A stretch of 64,000 nucleotides of DNA, taken from assembly GCF_019175385.1 (NCBI RefSeq), contig NC_083338.1, positions 88,247,777-88,311,776 on the forward strand, given 5' to 3'. Made by a program: the position numbers and the translations under genes. The notes under the pieces were generated by a model. That model searched no databases and was not told the origin of the DNA. It worked only from the letters and a program-made list of their open reading frames with translations. Of the stretch, positions 1 to 11,570 are shown piece after piece. The DNA comes from Lycium barbarum. Its lineage: Eukaryota; Streptophyta; Magnoliopsida; Solanales; Solanaceae. Numbering within the stretch: position 1 is the stretch's first letter; each line of letters opens with the position of its first letter.

Positions 1-10
1 TAAACATTAT

Positions 11-170
11 CCGTATTCGGCCACGTAGTGGCTCGACAGTACCCGTATTCGGCCACGTAGTGGCTCGACAGTACCCGTATTTGGCCACGTAGTGGCTCGA
101 CAGTATCCGTATTCGGCCACGTAATGGCTCGATAATATCCGTATTCGGCCACGTAGTGGCTCGACAATAT
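11..170. repeat. Tandem repeat, 5 copies of a 32-bp unit
   Basis: CCGTATTCGGCCACGTAGTG begins at 11, 43, 75, 107 and 139, so the period is exactly 32 bp. Copies differ by only a few substitutions (ttgg for tcgg, taatgg for tagtgg). There are no spacers, so this is a tandem array within the LTR, not a CRISPR array. Confidence 0.9.
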
Positions 171-1991
171 CACATACATGTCATCCATACCCGCCATAAC
201 AAGGCTCGGTATATCTCATTATCATCATTGCCATCACTACGGAAGTCTTTAATCAATATCATTTTAAGAGTCTTGGAAGTCGCAAATTCTAGGTTTTCTT
301 AGGAATAAGACATTTTAACTGAATTCGTAATAAGGGTATTATGCTTCTATATCTCTTGGAAGGCATAATCATTTTCGCTATCATGATCGTTATTACTGGC
401 ATATCTCCCTTTTGAAGAAAACAATGACATAAGAGAAGGCCAACTATCATGAATGTGATGGATACTCATACGGTATGCTCAATCATCCCATGAGGACATA
501 TGGAACTTTAGTCTTTGGGTATCACTGGGAGGGGAATTACCATCATAATCGTTGTCATGAAGAACATTCATCAACATCATCATAATGGCCTTAAGAATCA
601 TGGAAGCCTAGCATTTTAGGAGTAAGGACAATATGGAAAACAAGCGTGGGGTCACAACATAGGAATTACCATTATAAAGATCCTTATCGTTTATATCGCA
701 AGGTTCATGAAAGTTGTGGGTGTCGTATGTAGTTTGAAAACTATGGAATCATCATCGTTATCATAGGACATATCTCATCTCTGGCTCACAAGAAAACTCT
801 TAATAATCATGGAATACATGGGAGATACAATACAGGGGTCATGCCTTAGGAAGGAAAGGGGCTAGCATCATAAGGTGGGTCTAGCAATGATGAATAACAT
901 CAAGGAGTCGTACAAGGATCATTAGCTTCGTAGAATTCCATGTCGTATTCGTAGCATGAATTTCGTGAAGACATCATATCATAGGCTTTAGAATCTCTAG
1001 TCTCAGGCTCGTCATTGCCATTATCGTATTCATAACATATGTCTTATTCTTTTATCTCATAAGAAACTCTACATAACGTTGACTCATATTTTCCGGAATG
1101 TAAGAAAGTCATAGAGAGATAAGGGAAGTCATGTCATAAGAATCATGCCTTAGAAAGAAGGGACTAGCCTTACATACCTTTATGTCTCTCCAACTTTATC
1201 AATTAAACGCTTTTCTCCAAGGTTCACGATTCTACCTTCAAGAGAATTCGTACTAAGATTTGATAATTGGAACATAGTTAGGCTTAAGCTAAAGCTAACG
1301 AAAATTGGGCAGCATCTCCTTTGTTTCTACAACTTCCTCCATATGCTATAACAACTCCCAACATCAATAACAACATTCATAATATCATAATCATTTACTT
1401 TGTCAAGTTCGACATTATTAAATTCCCACAATTCCTTACAAAAATGATTCATGACCATAGTTATGGCATAACATCGTATTTGTTCTCATATAATACCTCC
1501 TTACCATCGTTTGTATCATTTACAACAAGATTTCACTCATAATACCTCAAGAATCATGATCCATGTCAAACTTGTATTCAAGAATACCACTATTCTTATA
1601 TTTGTAACCCGTTTTCTACCCTTTCCATAATCCAAGTCTTTCAACCCTTCAATATTCTAAATAACATGAAATGATCATAAAACTCACCTTTGATTTTATA
1701 GAAATGGGGTGAGTTTTAGATGGAAATGCTTCACTTGAAGAAAACCCTAGCTCTACTTCCAAAGAAATTCTTGACTTCTAGCAATCCTAAAGAGGTTCTT
1801 TGCACTTGATTTCCTTGGATTAATGATGTTGATCTTTGATTTGCCTTGGATTTATGTAAATGGAGTGTGGAGAAGGCTCTAGAGGTGTGTAGAGGGTTTT
1901 TGGGAGTGTTTGGGGTCTGTTGGTGAAGAAAAATGGGAAAAAAACGAAGTGGGACAAATATATGTAACTTGGAACTTTTCCACCGACAGCA

Positions 1992-2142
1992 ACTTACGGT
2001 GGACATACGGTTCGTATGTCATACTTACGGTCCGTATGACTGATCCTATGTTGGCCAAAATTCTGCACAACTCTCTGATGTTGTTTTACGCCTCTCAGAC
2101 CTGACAGACCGTCCGTATGTAACTGTTACAGTCCGTATGTTG
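1992..2142. promoter_or_regulatory. Palindromic ACGGACCGT-type array of the LTR U3
   Basis: Several copies of (A)TACGGNCCGTA-like palindromes occur (tacggttcgta, ttacggtccgtatg, gaccgtccgtatg, acagtccgtatg). The same array type sits upstream of the TATA-like box in four plus-strand LTRs of the window. Role unknown; a U3 regulatory array is inferred from position. Confidence 0.5.
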
Positions 2143-2337
2143 GGCTGTATCTCTGCCCAGTCAACAAACTTTCATGAAAAGTACTTTCTTCGATTATCTT
2201 AGCCTCGGAACCTTTAGGGTACATGCTTAATGATTGTCAAAAGTCTTTCTTTAACCTGATAGGGGTATCATAGCCTCTCTGGACTTACATTAGTTTGCTT
2301 ACGACGTAATCGACGCGGAAATTCTCAAGGTGTAACA

Positions 2338-2612
2338 AGTCTCTTGCTTGTCTGTGCCATTCTCAATAGTCTTCCTCTTTTTTCTGGTTATCGACTGAGC
2401 TGCTGAGACTATAACATTCTTCATTAAGATACTTTCTTCTTCTTTATTTTTTCTTTTTTCCAAATCCTTTTGATTATGTTACAATAGAGCAGTCTTGAAT
2501 TCAATTATGATACCTTCCTTATCTAGCTCATCATCCACCTTTCCCTCCTCATTTTGGTGTTCTTTATCCTTTTTCTTGGATTGATTTTTGGATAGCTCAT
2601 TCTGAATTAGTG
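2338..2612 (-). pseudogene. LINE ORF1 fragment (older LINE, 3' portion of ORF1)
   Basis: On the minus strand this reads as a lysine- and glutamate-rich protein tail (MTLIQNELSKNQSKKKDKEH and onward). It is followed after a frame break by another charged stretch (HNQKDLEKRKNKEEE). It continues the Lys/Glu-rich ORF1 tail seen at 11245-11360 on the far side of the 8.6 kb LINE: the two fragments are joined by the 15-bp duplication at 2613 and 11230. The older LINE's ORF1 was therefore split by the younger LINE, and then cut again by the LTR at 2337. It is not functional. Confidence 0.6.
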
Positions 2613-2627
2613 TCATTTCCTTCTTTT
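2613..2627. repeat. Target-site duplication of the 8.6 kb LINE (left copy)
   Basis: tcatttccttctttt is repeated exactly at 11230-11244. A 15-bp TSD flanking a poly(A) end is the signature of target-primed reverse transcription. Confidence 0.85.
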
Positions 2628-2643
2628 TTTTTTCTTTTTTTTT
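2628..2643 (-). other. LINE poly(A) tail
   Basis: The T-rich tract on the plus strand reads as A-rich (with one G) after ...CTAGTGGACTTTATT on the minus strand, immediately inside the TSD. It marks the 3' end of the LINE. Confidence 0.8.
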
Positions 2644-4315
2644 AATAAAGTCCACTAGGCTTTTGACCTAGGGCTGATTTTATATATTTTCTTAAAACAA
2701 AACAATCAAATTGTCTTTACAAATGTGACCATATAGGCCAATTAAATACATGCTTAATCTAATGACCAACTTAAGTCTTACATGATGGCTTAAGTTGGCA
2801 CTACAAATTGCTAGAATAAGAATGTAGTAAACTAAAACTTGAAGAAATGTGCTGCTGATCCCTGTGCCTTTCAGTATGTTGTTTTGTTTGTTGTCAACCA
2901 ATGTGTGTCCCAAGTTTGATCCCTTGGTGCACAAATTGGCCAAAAGTCCATGTATATCAGCAATATACTTATGTATATCCGCAGTATACTTGTGTATATC
3001 AGTCCCTGCAGTCTTGCAAAAGCTCATGACTGCAGATATGTAACCTTTATCTATCTGTATCTCTAGATTTGCACTCCAAAAACAGGTGATATAATGCAAT
3101 ATACACATGATATACTGCAGAATAGTAGTTGCCTGAGATTTTGCATGCATTGTCCCACTGATCTGAGTGTTGCTGAAAATTCCTCCAAGAATCCTTGTAA
3201 GAAATTGAAACTTGCAAGACATGTACACCCAGACTGCCAGCAGCAAATGCAGAAAACCAGTTTTGTATATCCAGACAGCTGCTGATGCATATGTGTCCCA
3301 AGATTATCCCTTGCTTCCTCTTCCTCAGCTTCTTCTCTCTACCTTCTTGCAAATGTGTAGGTGCAGTCATATAAAGTCCCACCTTTGAATCCTTGGTGCT
3401 TTGTTGTAATAGTCTAGGCACTTTAGAATTTGCACAACTGATGCACAAAATGCCTTTGCTGCAGCCAAGACAGTCTCCATAAGATGTCATCTCTTCTGCA
3501 GGTTGAGCACAAAGTGCTGATACCACTGCATAAATATTTGCCAACATATAGAGACTGGTTGACATTGTATAGAGTTGCCTTAACTCATGTAAACCTGCCT
3601 TCCTTTTGTGACCTCTGTGCAAATTAATTCCTGCAAAATAGAGCACATATTGACTAGGTCTCAAAAGACTGATCTTCTGGTTTTTGAACTCGAGGAGAAA
3701 GACCATGTCATATCCTATGTGACTAGGATCCATGGTGCAAAACATTTGAATAGCTGTGCAATTGATATCCCACTCAGTATGTATTATATCATCTCCAGAT
3801 TTAACAGGATCCATAATACAAAACTCAGTAGAATTTCCAAGAAAACTGAAAATTTCCAATTTCCATGCAGCCTGTGTGCCTGCAAAATAGTCATTACTGT
3901 TAGTGTATACTCATCATGTTCTCCTCCAAATGGACTTGAACATGTTGGGTGAAGAGTATCAGCACAGCACCAACAGCAATCAAAGGTATCAGGTTCTCCA
4001 GGATTTCCATATGTGAATCCATGAAAAACCAGCAATATTGGCCTTTGGTACACTGATAAAACTGCATACTTATCATGTTCTGTGCAAGAATCAAAGTAGC
4101 ATTGCTCTCCTTTCCTTTGAACCACTTCTGTTCCATATCATGACAGATATGATTTAAATTATGAATCTTCCTGATGCCTTGTACCTTGTTCCTACTGCAA
4201 ATTTTGTAACCTGCAAAAAAGAACACATGATTAGAAATAAAACTTCTCATCTTACTCTCCTCCAAAAGGACTTGAGTAAGATGAGACATGATGGACTCCA
4301 CACCAGAATCCATCC
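2644..4315 (-). other. Long 3' region of the LINE, with a 270-codon ORF of unknown meaning
   Basis: This is about 1.7 kb between the RNase H end of ORF2 and the poly(A) tail. The minus strand holds an open frame of 270 codons (3047-3859) and shorter ones (3784-4125, 3900-4355). I recognise no domain. The frames have a Cys/His- and aromatic-rich, unconstrained look and similar-length ORFs occur on the opposite strand, so non-coding 3' UTR is the safer reading. It is long for a plant L1 3' UTR. Confidence 0.45.
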
Positions 4316-7300
4316 TCAATATCTTCTTTTTGTTTTGATTCTTAAATAAGGACACTGAAGTTTGTCACTATTAAGAATCTTCCTTCCCTTTGAATCCAGT
4401 TCTGTAAAAGAGTTGATATCTACCTCTCCATGATCAAGGGCATAGTTAGCAAGATGATCAGCCAACTGGTTACCCTCTCTCATAATATGCAAAACCTGTA
4501 CCTCTGCATGGTCCATGATATCTAGCAGCTCCTCCACCTCAAATGCAATGTTCCATGGAGGTTTCCACTCTCTATCTAAGATATTCTTCAATAATAAAAA
4601 ATCAGTTTCCAAAATAAAGGAGTAGACATGTTTTGACAAACAATATCTTGCAGCCTGCAGAAGTGCTTGTGCCTCAGATTCAGTATTTGTACATTCTCCC
4701 ATTGTCCTAGCCTCTGCATGTATCAAATCTCCAGATGACATTCTCACATAAAAGGCAAATGAACTTCTGCCAGGGTTGCCTCTAGTTGCCCCATCTGTGT
4801 TGCACTTACAAATATCCCCAGTGGGAAATTTCTACATGACCTTGGTGACTTGTAATTTTGGCACAAACTGTTCCAAAATCTTCAGAATATCATGCCATCT
4901 ATGTGGAACTGTTTTAATTCCAGGCTTCCTAATTCTCACCAATTGTTGAATATCATTAGAAGCCTGATAAATAACTCTGCTAGTTGACACCTTGTCCCTA
5001 TGCTTATCTCCATTTATATTCTTCCAAAGCTGCCAAACTATGATAGATGGGATAGCATAGAAAATATTCTGAAGTCTGGATGGAACATCAGCTGTCCACC
5101 ACTGCATGATCACCTGATGCAAGTGCATACCATCAAAATGTATTCCAGCTGCTGCACAAACATATGTCCATGTTGCTTGTGCAGTTGCACTTCTCAAGAA
5201 TATGTGAGGGACAGTCTCTTCCTTTGGTTCTACACAACAAGAACACCTGGAAGGCAGATGATATGCCTAACTCTTTACTACACCATCAAGAGAGACTTTG
5301 AAATGCCATACTCTCCACATCAGAAATGCTATCTTGAATGGCAATCCCTTGACCCAAATTTTCTTGTACACGTCCTTATTTTCACCTCTGCTCCTTATAT
5401 ATTCCCATGTAGATTTGACACTAAATTCTTCATTTTTCTCCAACATCCACCAAGGCTTGTCAATCTCTCCAGGTTTAGCAGGTGGATTTACCTCAGTCAA
5501 GATGTATTCAGCCAAATCCTCAGGCAAATTGTTTCTGATGGCAGGTACATGCCACTTACCATCAGTAACTACATCAGAAACATTCTCTATGGCTTCATTA
5601 CACTGAAATTCAAGAGGAACAATGAAGTATAATGGGCCTAGTCCAGACCAGTTATCAAACCAGAATAATGAAGAACCCATTCTCAGCTGCCACCAAATTT
5701 GATGATCCATCAGGTCCCTAGCCTGCAACATTTTCCTCCATATATGAGATCATTCTTTCCAAGGGACTAGGATTGGATTATTCTTCTTCAAATATTTGTT
5801 GCTCATGAAGGCACTCCATAAGGATGGTTTAGTACTGAAATTCCACCATAACTTAGCAAACAAAGCCATTGACATGTCTGCAAGTGATTTAAATCCCAAG
5901 CCTCCTTCCTGCACAGGCAGACAAACCTTTGTCCATTTTTCCCAATGCCTGCCACTTTCTCCTATATTGTTACTCCAGTAAAACTGAGCAAAGATCTTGT
6001 GCAACTTGTCAATAACAAATGATGGAGGATCAACAGCTGCCAACAGGTGCATAGGCATTGCCTGCAGAACATGCTGTAGGAGAATTGCCCTTCCTCCAAA
6101 GGACAAAAGCTTTCCTTTCCAAATCTACAACCTATTTCTTACCTTTGCAATCAGTTCTGAGTAGAATGCCATCTTGCTCTTGCTGTAATATATGGGGCAG
6201 CCAAGGTACATAAGAGGAAACTCCTTCCTAGAAATACCAGTTACCCTTTCCACCTTTTGAAATACCTCCTCTTCCACCCTATCATGTAAGTACACAAAAC
6301 TCTTTGCTTTGTTAATCAACTGTCTTGAAGCTGCTTCATATTCAGACAACACCTTCATAATCAAGCCAAGTGAAATGTCACATGATGACGAGAAAATGAT
6401 GGTATCATCTGCATAGGCAAGATGATTGATCTTTGGACTCCACTTAGGCAAGCCAAAACCAGTAAACCACAAGTTATTATGCAATGAATTTAAGGCCCTT
6501 GACAGTACTTTAGCAGCTATGATGAATAGTGTAGGAGACAATGGGTCACCCTGCTTAACACCCCTAGTTGAATGAAAGAAACCATGTGGTTGGCCATTGA
6601 TAAGCACTGAATACCAGTTATTCCCAACTAGTTCATATATGAAGCTGATGAACATCTCACAAAATCCCATTTTCCTCATCACATTTGTGAGAAATATCTA
6701 TGACAGCCTATCATAGGCTTTTGTCATGTCAAGTTTCATCACTACATTAGGCACAACCTGATTCCTTTTCCTAGTTCTGAGTCTGATATCAGTAATAATC
6801 TCCTGTGTCAACAAAATGTTCTCTACTATACTCCTACCCCTCACAAATCCTGCTTGATTCTGGGAAATCAAATCAGGTAGTAGGTGAACCATCCTTCATG
6901 TATAACTCTAGAGAAAATCTTATTAACAAAGTTGCTCAAACTTATTAGTCTCATGTCACCAAAGGTCTGAACATCCTGCTTCTTAGGCAACAGTACAAGA
7001 TTTATGTGAGTTATGTACCTTGGAAGTTCATGTCCTCTGAAAAAATCCCACACCATGTTGAATATGTCTCCTCCAATAATGTCCCAACATGCTTGAAAGA
7101 ATATGCTTGTAAAACCATCAGGCCCTCCAGCACTTGCATTATTCAAGCCAAAAACTGCATGCTTGACTTCTTCCATGGTAGGATCAGCAGTCAACTCTTC
7201 ATTCTGTTCATCTGTGACCATGCTAGGTACATGCTTCAAGATGTCAAACTGAGTAGGAACTACTGTTTCATGAAATTGAGCTTGGTAGAACCTAACAGCC

Positions 7301-8478
7301 TCCTCAGCAATTTCATGTTCAGTCTCTAGCCATTGACCTTGAGAATTTTGTATTCTTTTCAACTGCAGCCTTTTCCTCCTTCCTTTAACATGTGCATGAA
7401 AGAATTTATAATTTTTATCTCTTTCCTGGAACCAGGTCATGCCATATTTTTTCTTCCAATACTCCTCCTCTATATGCAATGATCTTGTCATCTCAGCTTG
7501 CACTTTTTGAAGTTTCTCCTTATTGGCATGAGAAGGATCTTCCTCAAACAGTGCCTCATGAGTTTTGATGACTTCTTCAAGAGTAGTGATAGTCTGGAAA
7601 AAGTCACCATAAGTTGTTTTACTCCACTAAGACAACACCTTTTTCAGATTCTTAAGTTTGACATTAAAGGTCATGAAAGAATTGGCCACCACATCTGTCT
7701 TCCAATTATCCTTCACAACCTATAGAAACTCTGCATGTTTTGTCCAAGAATTTAAGAATTTAAAGGATTTCTTAAATTGTTGAACCTCCTGTTTACACTT
7801 TACCAGAAGTGGGAAATGATCAAACCCCAGCTTGATTAAGTGACTAACTTCCGAACCTGGAAATTGCTGTTGCAGTTCAAAATTACCCAGGCATTTATCT
7901 AGTCTTTTAAACACACATTCATCTACAGCCCTTCCATTCCACCAGGTGAAGGTGCTTCCTTTATAACCCAAGTCACTAAGGTTACAAGTCTGAATATAGT
8001 GTCTGAAATCCTCCACTTCATTTAAGGTGACAGGTAGGCTACCATATTTCTCTTCCTCATCTACAATGACATTGAAATCTCCACCAACAAGCCAAGGAAG
8101 ATTCATGTCTGATGCAAGGTTATACATGGAATCCCACAATTCAATTCTATTAAGTCTGTCGTACTTAGCATAAACTAAAGTGACTATCATATCAAGATCA
8201 GTATCCCAATTGAATAATTTCAAGGTAAGCTACTGATCAGTGTCCATTAACACTGTGACTTCATACTCTTCATTAATGAAAGCCCATATTTTTGCAGATA
8301 CATTGCTCAGAGTAGTCTTAATTCCAAGCCTTCTCCTATAAGATTCTAACTTATAAGCCTGTTGAAATGGTTCCATCAAGCCTATAAGAAAGAACTTATA
8401 TTTTGTATGCATTGTTAAAAGCCTTTTGAAAGATTTTTTAGTGTTTACTGATCTTATGTTCCAAATTAGTGCATTCAT
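4316..8478 (-). pseudogene. LINE ORF2: APE endonuclease - reverse transcriptase - RNase H (broken)
   Basis: ORF2 encodes the LINE replicase. Reading from 8478: an AP-endonuclease-type domain begins MNALIWNIRSVNTKKSF, with the GGDFNVI motif near 8080 and a DHFPLL motif near 7830. The reverse transcriptase spans about 7150-6150, with AGGPDGF, AGFVRGRS, a KLDMTKAYDR block, GVKQGDPLSP and the catalytic YADD near 6410. A zf-RVT-like segment (KIWVKGLPFKIAFLMWR) lies near 5330. A C-terminal RNase H domain at 4316-4831 keeps TDGA, the ESEAQALL glutamate and an LETDF aspartate. Frame 8478-6868 shifts once, near 6880, into the frame used down to 4316. In-frame stops lie at 8230, 7720, 7627, 6698, 6125, 5750, 5267 and 4832 (lowest base). 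The start is fixed by the ORF1 stop two bases upstream. Not functional. Confidence 0.9.
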
Positions 8479-8480
8479 AA

Positions 8481-11126
8481 CTAAAGTTGGGATTTAGATG
8501 CAGTTCTCCTTGTGTGCACCCCAGTGGTGTGAGATGCATGATTCTCTTTGACTGGTTTTCTCCTTCCTTTGCCAATAGCTTTCTCTACCTGCTTCGGAGA
8601 CAAATCCCCCTTCCTTGCAGCATTCATGAAGTTCTGAGCAGTTGACTCCTCATCCAAGTCTATTTTTGTCTCTTCCTCTCCAATTATTGCTACTTGCAAG
8701 TTACCAATCTTGGGAATAAGAGTCCCTCCTGATACTTGTAATGCAATCTGATTCTGCTTTCCACCTGTAATATCTTTATATTGTTGTTGACTAAGTACTG
8801 CAGCATTCTCCTTTCCACCATGAATGGACTGATTAGAGGCATATGCCTGCCTCTTTGCACTACTCTTAGCTTCATGCACTACATCTGTAGTCATGACTTG
8901 CTGGTGTTTGTTTGGACCTTTTGTTGGAGTTTCCTTAGCCTGAACATCTGCTACACTTTCTTCCTGACTATACTCCTGCATACTATCTATGAACTGTGCT
9001 TTTGCACAGTCTTGTACCTTAGTACCATCTATCAGCCGAGCCTGAACATCATACTTCAGCTGCTTTGCTGGAGATTGCTCAACTTGCTTTTGTCCCTTAA
9101 CCCCATTATGAATTTGATCCTGCTGCTTCTGAGTGCCATTTTCTTCATCCACATCATCATCCACCCTATCAAACATATTGTTGATTTCTTGGGAGGATGA
9201 AATAGAGTCAATAGACTGTATAACACCAGCTTTTGTGCCTCCTATTATTTCACCTTCCTCCCCATCTTCCTCAACCTGCTCACTCCACAACTTCCTTGCG
9301 CTACTAGTGCCTCCATCCTCAGCAAATGTAGTTGAAGGAATATCATGACAGGCCTGGTTAGTGGTAACCTTATCTATTCCTGATTGGAAAACAGTTTCAA
9401 CCCACTCTTTAGTCTTGAGAGGTGAAGATTGTTTCTTACCAGGAGTAAATACAGCTGCATTGATGTTCAAGACCTTCTCAGCACTATGAAAATCAGCTGC
9501 AACCCCATTATGAACAGGTGCAACTACCAACTGTTTCTGAGCATCTACTGCATTCACATTCTCTTGTTGTGCTTGTACCTCATCCAAGACCATAACAATA
9601 CCTTCTTGTAGACCATTATCATTTTCCAATGCTGCAAACTTGCTAATTATTTCCACAGCATCAGATTTTTGTAGTTCACTTGGTCTACTTGTACCACCAT
9701 TCTCCTTTCTTATTGTCAAAGCAGCCTGTTTTTTAGCATTGTTTCCAATCTCCACCTTCTTATTTCCTTTTTGAGTCTTCCATTTATACAAATTCTACAC
9801 ATCACCAACTACCTTACCACTCTCCAACACCTTAATCACTTGCCTGGGATTTCTATTGTCTGCATGGTTTGCCTGCTTACTGTTAAACTGTTTTGCCTTG
9901 TTTGCTATTTTGCCTGGTTCGTTAACATTGTTAGGGACTGCAGCATGCTTCCTTTTATCACCCTTATCTCCTTCAATCTCCTCCTCCCTCTCCTTATCTG
10001 GTAACAGATCAAGATGCAGCTTCCAACATCCTTCCTCATCATGGCCTTGTAAATAGCATTCCTTACAATACTTAGGCAGGAAATCATAGTTGATTTTCAC
10101 CCATCCTGACTTAATTTCTCCAGTTGTATTATCTGCAGCCTGTAGTTGAACCCTCTTAGGATGATCAGCCAATAAATCCACTTCAACTCTCACACGTGCA
10201 CAGCTTGGCCTTGTTTTATTTTTGGTTGCCACATCCAAGGTTAATGGCTTGCCTACTGCTGAGGCCATTAAAACCAGCTGTGACTGGCCAAATTAATTTG
10301 GTGGTAGTGTAGGAAATGATATCCAAGCAAAGGCAATGGAAGTCTCCTCCTCAGGATTAAACCAAGGATCCCATTTAAGTGTCCTCATGGGATAATATGC
10401 TACACTCTCCTTGATCCAAAAGGCTGGTTTCGACAATAATGTGACATAGTCTTCGAACAATTCACATCTGATCAAAACATGCCTATTGCATAATAGTCCA
10501 ATGGTAGCTGTACTCTTTGAGCCTGTTTGGATGAGCTTAAAAAAACAGCTTATAAGCTGGAAACAGCTTATAAGTCAAAAAAAAAAAAGTTGGGGTAGTC
10601 CAACTTATTTTTTTTGGCTTATAAGCTGTTTTCAGCTTATAAGCTGCTTTAGATAAGCTAAGCCAAATGGGCCCAATTAATTTTTGGGCTTATTTTAAGC
10701 ACAAAATGGCTTTAAGCTGGCCAGCCAAACACTCAAAAAAAGCTGAAAACAGCTTATAGGCAGCTTATAAGCCATTCCAAACGGACTCTTTAATTCACAT
10801 TGTTTTGGGATCCACATACGTAGGGCATGCAAATCTGGCAGTCCATAACTAAATTTCCCCACTACTGCATATTGTAACTTCTCGTGAATTATCATCCTGT
10901 CTATTTCTTCCATGGTATATTGTATTGTTGGTTTACCATGATGATACACGATAGGCTTCATTGGGATAGGTAGAACAGTCATGGCAGTCGACTGTTTAGG
11001 CTCGGTAGCATTCAAAGTTAAGGCTTTCAATATTGTAGCATAGTCTAGGGTTTGCATGGGGTTTGTTTGAGGTAATGTGGGTTGTGCAGCCTCTTGTGGA
11101 GGCTGCATGGTGGCCGTAGAGGCCAT
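8481..11126 (-). pseudogene. LINE ORF1: DUF4283-like, CCHC zinc-knuckle nucleic-acid-binding protein (broken)
   Basis: ORF1 is the RNA-binding partner of ORF2. From MASTATMQPP at 11126 it shows a DUF4283-like region (VVGKFSYGLPDLHALRMW, then after the MITE RHVLIRCELFEDYVTLLSKP and an FPTLPPN block). A zf-CCHC_4 region follows ([20 protein letters not shown]), with an intact C-x2-C-x4-H-x4-C spacing near 10050. A long Gln/Glu/Lys-rich low-complexity tail ends in SKSQL. All parts are in one frame: the MITE plus its 3-bp duplication adds 273 nt, a multiple of three. Stops break the frame at about 10293 and 9795. The stop codon (8481-8483) is 2 nt before the ORF2 ATG. Confidence 0.85.
10519..10788. 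mobile_element. MITE, about 270 bp, inside LINE ORF1
   Basis: Terminal inverted repeats start GAGCCTGTTTGGAT on the left and GAGTCCGTTTGGAA on the reverse complement of the right. They continue as AGCTTATAAGCTG-type repeats on both sides. Flanks show TTT on each side (10516-10518 and 10789-10791), a possible 3-bp TSD. The TIR type and 3-bp TSD suggest a Tourist/PIF-Harbinger-like MITE; the superfamily is not certain. The flanking ORF1 reading frame resumes on both sides. Confidence 0.8.
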
Positions 11127-11229
11127 GAATGGATTGAAAGTTGTACTCTCTCACTAGGTCGCCAATTCGCCTAGAGAGAGAAGCTCTCGGCCGTAGGGTT
11201 TAGGACCGGGTTTAAGGTTTAGGATTTTT
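11127..11229 (-). other. LINE 5' UTR
   Basis: About 100 bp between the TSD-defined 5' end (minus strand AAAAATCCTAAACC...) and the ORF1 start. It contains CTCTCTCTAGGCGAATTGG and ACCTAGTGAGAGAGTAC; no ORF. Confidence 0.65.
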
Positions 11230-11244
11230 TCATTTCCTTCTTTT
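11230..11244. repeat. Target-site duplication of the 8.6 kb LINE (right copy)
   Basis: Exact copy of 2613-2627 (tcatttccttctttt). It fixes the LINE 5' end at 11229. Confidence 0.85.
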
Positions 11245-11523
11245 ATTTTGCTTTGTCAGGCTTTTTTTTTTGTGGCCTCTTTGTTCTTTTTAGTATCTTT
11301 TTCTTTAGTCTCTGTTTTCTTGCTCTTCTTATTCTCTTCATTTCCTTTTTCATTCACTTTGTTTTCAACAATAACTTAATTGGAATCATCTTCTTTCCTG
11401 TATGGCTTACTACGCGATTCTGCTTGGTCAGAAGGTTTCTCATTGTTCCCATTCTTTTCATTTGCTTCGTACTTTTTGGTTCAACTCTCCTACATTGAAG
11501 AATGGACTGTCCTAGAATTTTGC

Positions 11524-11570
<47 letters not shown>

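Larger units (their letters stand above)
1..2337 (-). mobile_element. LTR of a Ty3/gypsy element, truncated by window edge
   Basis: On the minus strand the sequence begins TGTTACACCTTGAGAATTTCCGCG, i.e. the plus strand ends in GTGTAACA at 2337. This is the canonical start of the other chromovirus LTRs in the window, closest to the one at 57752. It holds the tacGGaCCgta palindromes and the AAGGCATG / CTAGCC / ACATACC string shared by those LTRs. The other end, with any TSD, lies left of the window. The flank at 2338 reads as LINE ORF1, so the LTR appears inserted in that LINE. No credible coding sequence lies inside; the short ORFs are chance. Whether it is a solo LTR or belongs to a complete element cannot be told. 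Confidence 0.75.
2628..11229 (-). mobile_element. Full-length non-LTR retrotransposon (plant L1-type LINE)
   Basis: A LINE of about 8.6 kb reads right to left. It has a short 5' UTR, ORF1 (DUF4283-like plus CCHC knuckle), ORF2 (endonuclease, reverse transcriptase, RNase H), a long 3' region and a poly(A) tail (plus-strand T-run at 2628-2643). A perfect 15-bp TSD (2613-2627 and 11230-11244) fixes both ends and shows that the copy is full length. It landed inside ORF1 of another LINE in the same orientation. A 270-bp MITE later entered its ORF1. Several stops and one frameshift make it inactive. Confidence 0.85.

Noticed and set aside
11..170. Possible CRISPR array
   Set aside because: Units are contiguous 32-bp tandem repeats without spacers, in plant DNA.
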